Source of the DNA: Phlyctochytrium arcticum
Taxonomy: Eukaryota > Chytridiomycota > Chytridiomycetes > Chytridiales > Chytridiaceae
DNA: 64,000 nucleotides
Assembly (NCBI GenBank): GCA_025602905.1
Contig: JAHLKI010000010.1
Location: forward strand, 558,001-622,000
Direction: 5' to 3'
Within the stretch, counting starts at the first letter, position 1. The number at the start of each line of letters is the position of its first letter. Shown here in pieces: positions 10,465-22,028 of the stretch. Below the pieces are notes generated by a model. That model made no database searches and was not told the origin of the DNA. It worked only from the letters and a program-made list of their open reading frames with translations. Made by a program: the position numbers and the translations under genes.

Positions 10465-11977
10465 AACTAGGTAGAATGGTCATGATGATCCATATTGCGA
10501 TTTTGGTAGAAGACAGCAAACGACGGTTTGGGAGCGGAGTGGGCATTTTGTCAAGGAGTTCCCAAACTTTTGTCAAGGAAGGTTTGCGCAACATTTGGCA
10601 CTTCACAATACATGCTACCGTCTGCGTAGAGGGCCTAAGACGTGCGGGCTGTGGATGGCGGATGTAGGGATGTAGGTTATGCTCGCAAATATCAAGCAAA
10701 GTCTCTCTAATATGTCACTCGCACTGGCAAATCTGCTGTGACTGTTGTTAATTGTTGTGAAGCTCAGTGTCCAAATGATTGCCTCCCTGACTTCCGTTTC
10801 AAAGTGCAACTGCTTCGGCTAATGCTATATAGCGTCCGTGCAAACTGCCTGGTTCATGTAGGAACTTAGTTGGAAGCGCTGGGAAGCTGGCTGGGAAGGG
10901 CCTTCCCCACTAGTCCCCACTTGCGTGAATGTCATCAGGACGTTGAGTGCACTTGAGAGATCAAGTTCCAAGTTCATGCAACATACGATTGGACTGCAAG
11001 TTTCTCATCTGATTATTCTCATTTGCTACGCGGAAAAGTAGATGTATAATCCAGACTACACATACAGTCTCCATGGAAAGATGGGAGGACGATGCTCTAG
11101 TGGACATATCGGCACGTCCACTCCCGAAGAAGCTAACGGAACCGATTTGATATTCGACACTGGGAATGGAGGCAATGCAGTAGAGCTGCGGTCGCCAAAA
11201 CAAAAGCGTCGGAACGTGAAATGATTGGGGATGTGGAATACGCAAGAAGCACCACAATGGTCAGAGATAAATAGCAGCGAGTCGAAAGCGACAACCACTT
11301 GCAACTCTGAGCATAGCATGAACCATTTGGATATAGAACCCCAGCCGAACCTTCAATAGATGATATATACGTACCTGAGCGACATACAATCCGTTACCCG
11401 CAGAGACTCTCCCGTCAGTTTCTGTATAGGTTGTCCGCATTACGCAAATTTGGATAGATAACGCAGTATGTAGTTGAATTGAATTCAACAAAACATCATC
11501 CGGGGGTGAGGTCTTTGGTCCAAAGGTCGAAAACAAAGGGCGGTCTAGCGAGTGACGATCGTGAATAGGCATTTGATTCTGATTGTCAGTCGAATGGGTC
11601 TGCCGTGGTTCGGTCGACTTTGGGACGAAAGCATTGAAGGCAAAAAGAATGTGAAGAAGTTGGGAACCCGCAACTCTGCGAAGAGAAATTTATACAGGTT
11701 GGCCGTGGCGCAGATGGCGCAGCCGTCGGGTTTGGAAAAAGTTGAAAAATTTGAGATCAAAGCAGAGATCCTCCGGGGGATCCTGGATCGATGGAGAAAA
11801 GACTGAGAGTCTGAGATCAACTTTGACCTTTCTTGATGGATACCTGTTTCAGTATCTCCATGACACTGTCGATAACGTGAAGGAGGTTGTCAAATTCTTC
11901 GACAATCAAGGCCAAGCTCTCCAAACTACAAGCCCCCCAGAAACTCCGAAAGCTCACCCTCCCAGCAACAACCAGGT
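10465..11977. other. Gene-poor stretch
   Basis: About 1.5 kb with only short overlapping open frames in several phases and no family motifs. A short frame at 11552-11806 (KKNVKKLGTRNSAKRNLYR) and one at 11742-12143 are the longest plus-strand candidates, but neither has a convincing start, partner exons or recognised features. Best read as intergenic or decayed DNA. Confidence 0.4.
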
Positions 11978-13185
11978 GTGGTTCTGTATCGAAATAGTCT
12001 TGGACTCGGAACACCTCCTGTACACAGTGATCTGCAAATGGGACTTTACCGAAGGCTCGACAAAGGAGATCAGAGACCAAAGAGGCCTCTGCCAGAGAAA
12101 CTGGTCAACTCGGAGGCCGGCATCTTTCGTGGAATACTTATGAAGTCTAACACTTACATGGGACACAACTGCTTTCTCATGAACACTTCTGGGTTCCAGC
12201 TCCCGACCGCCGCACCGCCAGACTTCTACTAGGAGACCAGCGCACCTTACATCGCCACGTTCCTGCGAGAAGTCACCTACGGGTGCGAGATCGGGCCCTA
12301 TGGGTCGTATGTCTTCCCTCCTTTCCCTGGCAAACCCAAGCTTGTGATTTCGTTGACAGATACGTTGTTGAACATGCCGCACCCCGACTGGACCAACATG
12401 GTGGTAAGTATGAACGAGACGTTGCGCCGCTGCCCTCTTGGGGACCACCGCAACCAAGCCAACTTCAACTGGGTTCGACCGAACAAGATGCTCTCAATAA
12501 CACTCTCCTGGACCCCCTAACCCTAATTTCATTAATCATTCACTGCTTCTCTTTGCTATTTTTCCATTCCATCGGTAGTCTGATCTTCTTTTCCCTTTTA
12601 TCATCATCTCATATATGTCCTACACTTGGCCTCTTCCCTCGTTCTCCAGACAATATTTCTTTCAATTACACTGGCATCTCATGTATGTCCTACACTCAGC
12701 TTCTTAGCTTTTTCTCCAGACAATAATAATTTCAGTGCGGGGCAGACAATATCCAGGCGAAGTTCGCCATGGTCGACGAAGGAGGACGCCCGGCTGCCGG
12801 CTGGGGCTGCCGTTTTCCCAGACCCAGACGGATTGTGGGCCAACTCTGGTACGGCTCCCATTTACCCGAACCTATTCGACAAAGACGGGGAGAAGGTGCC
12901 GGCGGACCAGCTCGAGCGTCCCTGCCATTTGGAACAGTTGTGGCCGTCCAGGCCACCTTTGCCAGTTATCTGATGTTCACTTCCATCTCCTCTCCCTCCA
13001 ACGGATCCTCCCCTGCGGGCCGTTCCACCACACCGCTCAAACGCAAACAGGCTGAGCAAGAGTCGCATATGGCGCACACGTTGTCTCTCACCACTATTAA
13101 GATTAGATCTCCCCCATTGCCAGAGGTCGCTCATGGAAATGATGCGTTGACGGCGCAAGCCGAAGACTGGCTAAACTCCCTTTGA
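11978..13185 (+). pseudogene. Decayed coding stretch of unknown origin
   Basis: One frame from 11978 to 12523 is open for about 180 codons except for a single TAG at 12230-12232, with protein-like content (IATFLREVTYGCEIGPYG; SYVFPPFPGKPKLVISLTD; LLNMPHPDWTNMV). After a gap with tandem repeats, the same phase resumes with VFPDPDGLWANSGTAPIYPN, LFDKDGEKVPADQLER and then shifts by one base near 12916 into LPFGTVVAVQATFASYLMF, followed by a Ser/Lys-rich tail to 13185. One stop plus one frameshift suggest a broken gene, perhaps carried by a mobile element. The family is not recognised; the composition is reminiscent of hypothetical proteins often found near fungal transposons, which is only an impression. 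Confidence 0.35.
12605..12740 (+). repeat. Imperfect 70-base tandem duplication
   Basis: Two consecutive units begin CATCTCATATATGTCCTACAC (12605) and CATCTCATGTATGTCCTACAC (12675), and both end CTCCAGACAAT. Period is 70 bases with scattered substitutions. It lies between the two halves of the decayed coding stretch. Confidence 0.7.
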
Positions 13186-13300
13186 TTCGCTTTCCCCTCA
13201 TCTATACCATCTCTTTTGTAAAGGATGTATTGGCCGCAATCCCGGACGTCGCTCATGGGAACTATGCGTTGGCCGCGTAAGCCGAAATTGGTTCACTTTC
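13121..13300 (+). repeat. Degenerate direct repeat, about 120-base period
   Basis: The segment GTCGCTCATGGAAATGATGCG at about 13127 recurs at about 13249 as GTCGCTCATGGGAACTATGCG, each followed by a GCAAGCCGAA or GTAAGCCGAA word. The second copy has an in-frame stop where the first codes. Confidence 0.6.
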
Positions 13301-14681
13301 AATAATTAGTCTTTCATTCCTGTTGCGGCGGGCTCGTGGTTTGATGAGCTTCTAGCTTCTTTGCTTCCTCTGCACTGAAGCTAATACTACCACCCAACTC
13401 TCGCAACCTGGGAAGTTGCATTCATCGTCCATACCAAGTTTCACTCCAATACTCTGCCGTTTCCGTAAATACATGCTAAACATCTCTCAAGGACAAATAT
13501 CATTACATGCGAATTTCCTTTTTAATGCTGTTATGAGGATCACAGGTAAAGAAGAAACAACAGCTCGGCACGAGAGAAACAAAATATCAGATCCAGTGCC
13601 AAAATGGAATGTAAACGATACTCGAAGAACGAGGATGAACAATAAATTATGAATCGAAAATCATGATGTCGGTGTGATCCACATGCACTCTTTGATTTGC
13701 GACGATTGTCGTCGCGCATAATTTTCCCACGCTCGGCACATACACCGGGAGAGACCGGGGATTTACGGACCAGGGTTTGGAGAGTGTGAGGTCAAATCTC
13801 AATACTGCCCAATACACTCGAATACTGTCGTCCTGCAAGTTGCCACTCGTTTCAGGTACTACTGGAGCTATTGAACTCATTGCCAAACCGTCAGCTACCG
13901 CGTGACGGTGGTTTTTGCGCCCGACCAGTTGGATCAAGCACCATCCACAAATATCTGCACTTTGTTCCATAGCTTCTTGTTGTGCCCAGCATAGAGGAAT
14001 GACCGTTCATTGATATGTAGCATTGTTGACAAACAACACACAAATTTGGCCCTGTTTCCTAACTCTGCACCTCCCCTCAGCATCGTTCCAATTGGAAGGT
14101 TGTTGATTGGTGATCTGTTTGGGGGTCTTGGTGAGAAGCGAAAACGACGACCTGTGAGTACCATTTGTAAAGACTAACACTCAACATGTATACCGTACCG
14201 ATTTGAATTACAGAGTTATGCTTAATTATCCACATTGCATACTAAAATGCCTAAAATTGTAAAGAAGATTCTACTAAATCGCCTATATTTAGGGGCCTAC
14301 GAGTCGTATCCCATGCGTCAGTCTGAGGAAGAAAGGAAGCTACGATTGTCCCTCGGATGGCACTGGAATTAGATCAAAAAGAAACAAACAGTAGCACTAT
14401 TTTCTACTTTCTTTTTGTATGAGCCACCTCCACAATTAGCTTTGAGCAAAAATACGCTCTATATGCTCAGCAAACCTGTTCTTTCCAAACGTCCAAACAT
14501 GACTCTTGGGAATGGCAGATACAAACAAAGCAAAGCAATCGGAGTCTCACTATCGGACTTGACGCGCCGACGCGTTGTCCAATACACATTTTGTTGGACA
14601 ATAGGAATTGTTGAAAAGGACGGCGGGTGTTGGGCGGGTAGCTAGAGCTTTCGACGGACAAAGCTTTACTTTCCAAGTACG
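13301..14681. other. Gene-poor stretch upstream of the PP1-binding gene
   Basis: About 1.4 kb with no supported gene. Minus-strand frames at 13647-13970 and 13934-14164 overlap and lack recognisable features. The words AACTCTCGCAACCTGGG and AAGTTGCAT at about 13397-13422 recur inside the second copia element near 54059, so part of this stretch may derive from a repeat. Confidence 0.4.
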
Positions 14682-16458
14682 ATGCGCACTCAAGCCGCCA
14701 AAGCTGCCGAGACTGTCAATGCTGCTTCGATCCGTCAAAAGATTTCGCTCGCTGAAACGAACACTTTTGACAAGTATCAAGAAACCGTTATGAGACGTGG
14801 CCCATCACGGCGCTGCAAAGAATCGAAAGGGATTCCGGAGCCAAAGCCCAAGTTAGCTCGGTCGAGGTCTGCACCGCGAGGGGGTGTCTGGGAACCAAGG
14901 GAGCCATTGCCCTCGTCCACGGAGCAAGCAAGGTTTGATGAAAAGGAGAACCCTCGGGAGAAGCCAGTCATCATCAAACAGGATCGCAAAACCAATCAGA
15001 ACCTAAATGTCTTTGAAGACGACAGCGAACCTGAAGATGTTTGCGAGAAGCCAGTCATTACCACACCAGATCGCAAAACTACTCGGAACCTAAATGTCTT
15101 TGAGGACGACAGCGAACCTGAAGATGAGCAAGTCGGACCGGAAGATGTTCGTGACTCGGTCATCAGTGAACACGTTGACTTGAGCAACGACGACTGGCAA
15201 GAGGAATTTGGCTTTTTGCCACCACCACGGAAATCTTCCACTTCAACCATTGAAAGTATCATGCAACCATCTGCTTTGGGGGATACTGAAGCATGTTCTG
15301 AGAGCATTGAATCTATACCCTCGTCTTTTCCCGGTGATGACACGCTTCTTATCAGCCTCCACTCTGCTCCAATCACGTCTGCTACGGCTGGACTGTCAAC
15401 TCTGTTCAGTGGGTCAGCTGTATTGGTCTTTAACGACAATCCCGACACAGTTTCCGATCATTCGAGTTCCAACGAGTCGTTAGATATACCTGTGCAGGTC
15501 GCAGACGATGAAGTGCCAGGCACACCCAATGCTCTTCCTGCATACAATGGCCCACGGCGGGTTTGGTTTGGACCTCAGGCAAGGGATTCTCAATTTCAGT
15601 CCAACACATGCCGTCAACTTACTGGAAAATTCACTTATCTAGCTATCACCTGAATTGTTTGACAAGGATGACCCTGTTAGTTTGCTTTTGGAGGGCAGGG
15701 ACACCAACGTCGACACGACGTCTCCTCGGGTTTTAATATCCCGGCCAATTTTGAAGAGAACTAATGAACCAATACTGTATGATCCCACCTTTCCGTTCAT
15801 GGCTTCTCCATATGCGCGCTCGTACCTCAAGGGCGCGATGAAACGACATGTGAGCATTCCGGACGTGACACGCCGAGCTGGCGAAGGCAAAGGAGAAGAG
15901 TCTCAACCAATGGATGGAGCAGTGGCAGCAGATATAGGCGCGTCGACACATGCAACATCATCCCCTCTACAGTCGATTCCCCAGACCGAATGGGGCAGTA
16001 CGACAAACCAGAGCAATAATCACCGCCGTCGTGGACGAGTAGCTCGTAGTGGAATTGCGCAGCGCCGTCCCTCGCCGGCCACTCCCACCCCATCCCCGCC
16101 CGCCAAACTCCAATGCACGCGTCAGACAACCTTTCACGCGAGCAGTGACGAGATGTCAAACTCTGATGAATCGCCCACACGAGCCATGCTAGAACACCGA
16201 TTGCGGGACAAGTGTCCGGCACCACCACCACTACCCCCAGGAGCGACGTCACCCGCTCTCCCAGGGACCCAGTCATCTCTAGGAACCCAATACGTGACTG
16301 ATGTGAATGATGAGAATTTCACCATAACTGCGCAACAGTCGCGTGCGTCACGGCCAGTACTGCGACGCCTCAGTCAATCAAGATCTTTCTCCCATATAAA
16401 CTCTGGCATTCAACAAGGAAGGCCGATTTCCGCAATGTCATTTTACGGCAACCGATGA
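14682..16458 (+). CDS. Ki-67/RepoMan-type protein phosphatase 1-binding protein
   Basis: About 565 residues, mostly disordered and Ser/Pro-rich. The decisive motif is split by an intron: exon 1 ends GPRRVWFGPQ at 15578 and exon 2 starts LSPELFDKDDP at 15643. Joined, this gives RVxF followed by SPELFD, the PP1-binding module of Ki-67 and CDCA2/RepoMan, which brings PP1 to mitotic chromosomes. The intron needs a GC donor in the strong context CAG/GCAAGG and ends ATCTAG; a GT donor at 15561 is also in phase but would remove VWFGPQ. The N-terminus holds a 29-residue tandem duplication (NLNVFEDDSEPED twice). SRSRSFSH-like basic serine patches lie near the C-terminus. The role at chromosomes is inferred from the motif only. 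Confidence 0.65.
14958..15131 (+). repeat. In-frame 87-base tandem duplication
   Basis: Two 29-codon units, each starting EKPVI and ending NLNVFEDDSEPED, sit head to tail in the PP1-binding protein gene with few differences, so the duplication is fairly young. The acidic SEPED block resembles a casein kinase 2 site. Confidence 0.8.
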
Positions 16459-17028
16459 AAGTTAGATGGCAAGACAGGCCTGAAATTTGCTTTTGTAGCA
16501 AGAAGGGAGGATTCTTTGTTTCCTTAGATTGCAGTATAGGTGTTTTTATTCTTAGTTTTTTCAAATACATTAGAGCATGGTCAAGTTTCAACCAGTGATG
16601 TCCAAAATAATTGCTGGCAATTCGATATTGTAACCTCATGGCCGAGTACTTTGCCCAGTTTTTGAACTGGATGTCAATATGATACTCAAGTACATAGAGT
16701 CCTACGGACTTCGACTCCTATAACTTTGATATACTCGTATTCGAACAATTTTTTCACCATTTGCCGCCCGTCTGCGGTTCTCTGTGCCGCATGTATCTGT
16801 GCATATTTGTTCATAATTCCTAATTCAGAATAGATGAAGCTCACGTTTCTGTAACCCTACCGCGTCTCCTCCCTTGTCAATTTTGACCCAGCGTTTGTCA
16901 GGCTCGCCACCATATAGTTTTTTCCACCCATTTTTTCAGGCCTGGCCTCTTTGTCGCATTCTATTGCTATTACGGAACAACGTCCAGAGTAGGCCGTCCC
17001 GTACCGCCCTCCGCCGCCATCTAGAGTC
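16459..17028. other. Intergenic, upstream of lipin
   Basis: About 570 bases with T-rich 3' sequence after the PP1-binding gene and presumably the lipin promoter. No gene or clear regulatory motif was recognised. Confidence 0.4.
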
Positions 17029-20000
17029 ATGACATCCGTCGTCGCATTCGCTGCTGGAAAGGTATTGTGTTCCGGTGGTACTGGCACTTTCTGATATATT
17101 AAAACATGTGGATGCAGGTCGTCTCGGCGGTCAGCGCCGTCAATGCTTTCTACAGTGAGGTGAATCCCGCAACGCTATCCGGAGCCATTGATGTTGTCGT
17201 TGTTCAGTATCCCGACGGAGAACTCGTATGCTCACCTTTTCATGTGCGATTTGGCAAACTCAAGCTACTCCGACCGCATGACAAGGCGGTTGAAGTCTCT
17301 GTCAATGGGGAGGTGACGGAGCTGCTTATGAAGGTTGGAGAGGCGGGAGAGGCTTTCTTTGTAGTTGAAACGGAAAATCCCGTCCCCAGTGAATATGCCA
17401 CATCACCTATCCAACAGCCTCAAGCCGTCGACTCATCCATGGAAGTTTTGGATTTGGATGCGCCGGCAGTCGATGGCCCCACGGTTGTCGGGCCCAACGG
17501 TGAGGCATTGTCACCTACGGCGTATGGATATGTATCTGCACATGGATCAGACATCGAAGAGGATGAGTATCCTGTCACGGACGCGAGTCAGGGAGCCACA
17601 ATCGAAGTCAAGCCAGATGGTAAACTGGATGCATCCAATCATAGTCTTGCTGCTCCGACTACACCGAATATGGCCCATTCGTCCAAATCATCCAACAAAG
17701 GCTCGGAACTCCCCATCGATGCTGATGATGTTGTGCAGTCCTATGCCCATGATGCAGCTATGATGGGAATACCGTCAAAGTCTTCCCGGAACTATCGAAA
17801 AAAGTCTGCGGATGTGAATGTATCCGATCTCATCTCCAAAGCTGTCAGTGATTTTACGGATTCTCCCACCAATCCTTCACCCGTTACCCATGGGTCAGAT
17901 ACCTTCTCTCCCGCATCAAATCCTGCCAATCTCGCGATTCCCGAGACACGGACTCGCCGTAGGCGTGCGTCTCATTCCTCCGTCTCCTCCGATTTGCCAA
18001 TAGATGCGGAAGATGTCGCACAATCCTTTGCCGCTGATGCGAATCTGGTTGGAATGACGCAAAGCTCTGTAGATAAAAACCCGGATGTGAACGGAATAGT
18101 GGAAACTACCCCGATAGTCAAAACAGATTCCATTGCAGTTGAGGTAAATACCGACTATCATCATACAAATAATGGTGGTACCAATTGTTTTTTTAGACAA
18201 GTGGAAGCGATCGTAATGACGAAGAATCTCAGAAAGAGGAGGAACCAGGTCTTCCACCTGTTCCCGAACATACACCCACTGTGACAAAACGGCTGAGCGC
18301 CAGCAGTCTGGTTGCAGAGTTGCCCGGGAAAGTAATGAGCAGCATCAAGAAGGGAGCCGATGCGTTGATGGGTCATTCGTCGGATGAAGGTAGGAAAAAT
18401 GTACCGAGCGATGAAGTCAGACTGCTCATTCGAACGTGTACAGAGCCACATTCGGACGTCGAGGAGGAAGCCTCCAAGGCTGAATCTAGAGGCGCCCCCA
18501 TCGAAAGTTCCCAAGTCGAGACTCAAGTCGAAAGAGACCCCTCTCCAATTTTACCAACTCCCGTACCCCAACCCCCAGCAGTGAAGGAAGCTGAGCCGGT
18601 CAACGAGCCTGTTTTACTAGAACCCAAACCTATCATATCCGCTGTCCCGACGTTCGTCACACCTCCTGTGGAGCTACCTCCCAAACCTCCATCCGAACCC
18701 GCTGAGCTTGATCCTGACCTGGACAAGCCAAGATTAACTCATTCGCAATCTTTCCCGGTCGCAAATCTAGCGGGGGAAAACAAACGGATAATTGCACATT
18801 CGCGAGCGTCCTCTATGCAAATCATTTCCGAAATGAATGCCGATTATCCTGTGGAGGATCCCGAAGCTAATCCTGCTATGCCTGGGAGTTATGTCAAGCG
18901 TGTCAATACTGGCCCGCTGAGTGATACGGAAGTTGAATACTCGGAGCATGAAAAGCAGAAGATGGATGAAGGTGCTCGGAAGGGATGGTCGTGGCGATGG
19001 GGTGGATTACCAAAAAAGCCAAATGCCGCGACCGAAGCGCTGAGCCCAGAAGATGCACGTTTACGACGGGAGAGGACAAAGAGTGCCGAGCCGCTGTCTT
19101 CCATGTCTGTAGATGAAAAGGTCAATAATTATTTGGCTGGCTTGCCCGACTCGAAAGGCAAAGAATCGCCGGTCACCCCGGCCGGAGGAGACCCCACATC
19201 ACATGGCGATATTTCTCCTGAACCCTCTGTCGCCAATGCACAATCACCAGAGCGATCTTCCACACCTCTCCATCCAGAACGACCTCTCAGCTTTGAGGGC
19301 CCTATCAGTTTTGCCTTTAACGCGGACATACAGATGGAAGTCTCCGCGTGCGGATACGACAAAATCCGGAGCCTGGGTACCGAAGAAGCCGAAGATCTGT
19401 TCCAAAAGAATTTGGTGCCTTTTGAAACGGTTGTGAAGACTCCCGATGCGTTATCGGACCCTACCCTTGTCTACAAAATCAACGGCAATTACTATAGCTG
19501 GGCAGTCGCGGGCCCAATGATTGTAGCCAATCTAGCATATCGAAAGCCACTACCCGAATCGGCTGCGCAACGCTTGCACCATCAACACCATCCAGCTTCG
19601 CCGGGACAAAGCACTGCAGATAATAAGCGGTACAGCTTTATCCCTCTAAAGGGTTGGTGGGGTCGGACCAATAGTACAAAGACTGTTACGCAATTGGAAG
19701 GTACCTCCAAAGACAATTTGGTTGATGAAGGGGAGCGACCAGCAGGGGCCATAGTAGAGGAAGAGTCGCAGGACGTCAAGTCACAGTCACCGCGTGGATC
19801 GCCTGAGCCAGAAGCAACAAGTCCAGTCGTGGGCAAGTTTCCACTCAAATTTGCCAAATCATTGCGATTGACGTCCGAGCAATTGCGATCGCTCAATCTG
19901 AAAAAGGGGCCCAACACCATCACTTTTGCGGTTCCTCAGAGTGGTGCGAGCGTGACTGCCAAACTTTTCCTGTTCCACCACGATTGCCGAATTGTGATTT

Positions 20001-20989
20001 CGGATATTGACGGCACCATCACCAAGTCGGATGCTCTCGGTCATATCTTTACGATGGTCGGCAAGGACTGGACCCATTTGGGCATTGCGAGTTTGTATAC
20101 CAATATCCGCAACAACGGATATCACATTCTTTACCTCACATCCCGTGCAATTGGTCAAGCTAGCTCAACGCGAGAATACTTGTCCAAGGTCGAGCAGGGC
20201 GGCTACCAACTACCCGAAGGACCCGTCATTATGTCTCCTGATCGTCTGTTTGCCTCATTCCATCGAGAAGTGATTTTGCGGAAACCCGAGGAGTTCAAAA
20301 TGGCCTGTTTGAGGGATATCAAGCGATTGTTTGGTGAGCGGACTCCGTTCTATGCCGGATTCGGAAATCGAATCACGGATGCCATGTCATACCGCAGCGT
20401 CGACGTCCCCGCGTCCCGCATTTTTACCATTGATCCAGCAGGAGACGTCAAACTGGAATTATTGGCCGAATACAAATCCTCCTACGTCAAGCTCAACGAC
20501 ATTGTTGATCAGATCTTCCCACCCATCAACGATGGCTCAGTGGTCGCCCCCGAGTTCAATGATTGGAATTATTGGAAGGAAGCTTTACCCAAGATTGAGT
20601 TGCCCATGGATGCGGGGGATGCCTTGAGCGACAACAGCAGCTTTGATAGTGGCGATGATGAGGGATACGAGGATGACGGCGGGGCAGACAATGACGACTT
20701 CACCGAGGATGGAAGTGAGCCAGACTCTAACCGGTTCGGGGCTAATCCACCTCCACCCGCCAAACCCAAGATTTTGCCCACCAGCAAAAACGACCCTTCC
20801 AAAACGCTTGAATCCGAGACTAACCAAGCCTCCACATTTAACGCCGATCGGGACGCCCCTACCAAGGGTAATGATCACATTGAGGCCCGTCCCGAGTCGG
20901 ATCAGGATGCGGCCGAAAAGGGGATTGAAAGAGTGGCAGGAGCTGTTGGTGGTGTTGCCAAGGCTGTTGTTGAGGGAGCTACCTCTTAA
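17029..20989 (+). CDS. PAH1: Lipin-type phosphatidate phosphatase (Pah1/Ned1/Smp2)
   Basis: Mg-dependent phosphatidate phosphatase that makes diacylglycerol at the nuclear/ER membrane and controls the switch between phospholipid and storage lipid synthesis. Exons 17029-17061, 17118-18143 and 18197-20989 give about 1283 residues. The N-lipin domain starts MTSVVAFAAGKVVSAVSAVN and continues NPATLSGAIDVVVVQYPDGE and SPFHVRFGKLKLLRPHDKAV. The C-lipin HAD domain (from about residue 930) has the catalytic DIDGTITKSD (DxDxT) and LYTNIRNNGYHILYLTSRA. The middle is long, Ser/Pro-rich and probably phosphorylated. The acidic C-terminus resembles the Pah1 tail that contacts the Nem1-Spo7 phosphatase. At 1283 residues it is longer than yeast Pah1 (862), mainly through the disordered linker. 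The first exon carries only 11 codons. Confidence 0.95.
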
Positions 20990-21455
20990 CCTGCATGTAC
21001 ACGCACCTCCATTTCCCTTTTTTCTTTAACTTATACACTGTTTCTCTCTCCGCGCGTATTTAGTTTATATTCATCCCCCATCTACATCGCTTTCCCCCCT
21101 TTTAATTGTAGTTTTCTTCTTAATCTCATTTGGTACATCTGTCTTTTCCCACTACCTGCACCTGCGTTCAAGTTATATTTTGAAGTTATTAGAATCATTG
21201 GTCTAAGCTTCCATAAGGTTGACCAATTGCTGACTTTGAACAAGAAATTTAGGTCAAATAAACTGATGAACGGATGGGCAATAAGTAATATGTAAATTAA
21301 AAGAAGAGCATACAGTGAGACGAAAATCATGTACATGAAAAGTTTGGTTTGAATAGGAAAATGCTGTAGGTGCGGTGGGAATGGATGCGGTACAACCATC
21401 ACTTCTAATGCGGTCCCAAAAGCAAGAGCAATGGCGGGAAAGAGGCGAATCCAGT
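20990..21455. other. Convergent 3' region, lipin and SPT small subunit
   Basis: Pyrimidine-rich on the plus strand with several T and A runs (for example 21095-21120), typical of 3' untranslated and polyadenylation regions from both sides. No gene seen. Confidence 0.45.
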
Positions 21456-21746
21456 TTATGCACTCTCTGGCGACAAGTAGTACCCGGCACGATTGACCAA
21501 GCTTGCTGCACCGGCTGGCACATAGGCATAGATCGTATACATAAACATGGAAAAGAAGAAGAGCACAAATGTGTCTGATGGAAATGGAAAGTAGGATGAG
21601 TTATTACGCTCATGGAGAAAATGACAAGGCAGGGACTTACTGAAGATGGCCTTTTCCCAGGGCTCCATCATGTAGAGACCAAATGTCCATTCATACTGGC
21701 GGAGTTTGAGCGAGAGGTACGAGCGGGGAGCAGACAGGACAGACAT
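21456..21746 (-). CDS. Serine palmitoyltransferase small subunit (ssSPT-like)
   Basis: About 74 residues from two exons (21746-21641 and 21574-21456). The sequence LRQYEWTFGLYMMEPWEKAI, followed by a hydrophobic span TFVLFFFSMFMYTIYAYVP, matches the ssSPT family hallmark (YQYxLxTxLYMLEPWER plus one or two membrane helices). These ER proteins bind the Lcb1/Lcb2 core and stimulate condensation of serine with palmitoyl-CoA, the first step of sphingolipid synthesis; yeast Tsc3 does the same job. The split codon at the intron makes Asn. The start at 21746 was chosen because the longer frame upstream has no family similarity. It is divergent from the acyltransferase gene. Confidence 0.82.
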   Translation of the reverse strand: MSVLSAPRSYLSLKLRQYEWTFGLYMMEPWEKAIFSKSLPCHFLHERNNSSYFPFPSDTFVLFFFSMFMYTIYAYVPAGAASLVNRAGYYLSPESA

Positions 21747-22028
21747 GCTGGCGTGTGGTTTGGTTGAGACGAAAGGTGGGAGGACGGGCGGGATGCAACT
21801 CGGTCTTGAGAAATAGATGTCCTGGTTCTGATTGATACTAGCGAGAAGTTGTTTGGCAAAAAGTCGGTGGTTGTTTTGCAATAGAACGGCTGCTCGCTTG
21901 GGCCGCGGAAGAACGCGAAATCCAACAATCACGTGAACGCAGACTTTCGGGAATCGGGCGGAGCCCACCGAGAAAGTCGCCACTTTCGTTGCTGCCAAAT
22001 CCCTCACAAATCACAGAGCGGCTGGCAG
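21747..22028. promoter_or_regulatory. Divergent promoter between two lipid genes
   Basis: The 282 bases between the ssSPT and acyltransferase start codons. A shared control region for sphingolipid and glycerolipid synthesis is possible. No specific site was recognised. Open frames continue from both genes into this stretch but have no conserved content. Confidence 0.4.

Noticed and set aside
15655..16458. Separate gene starting at 15655
   Set aside because: The frame begins with TTG, not ATG, and joins the upstream frame through an intron that completes the SPELFD motif.
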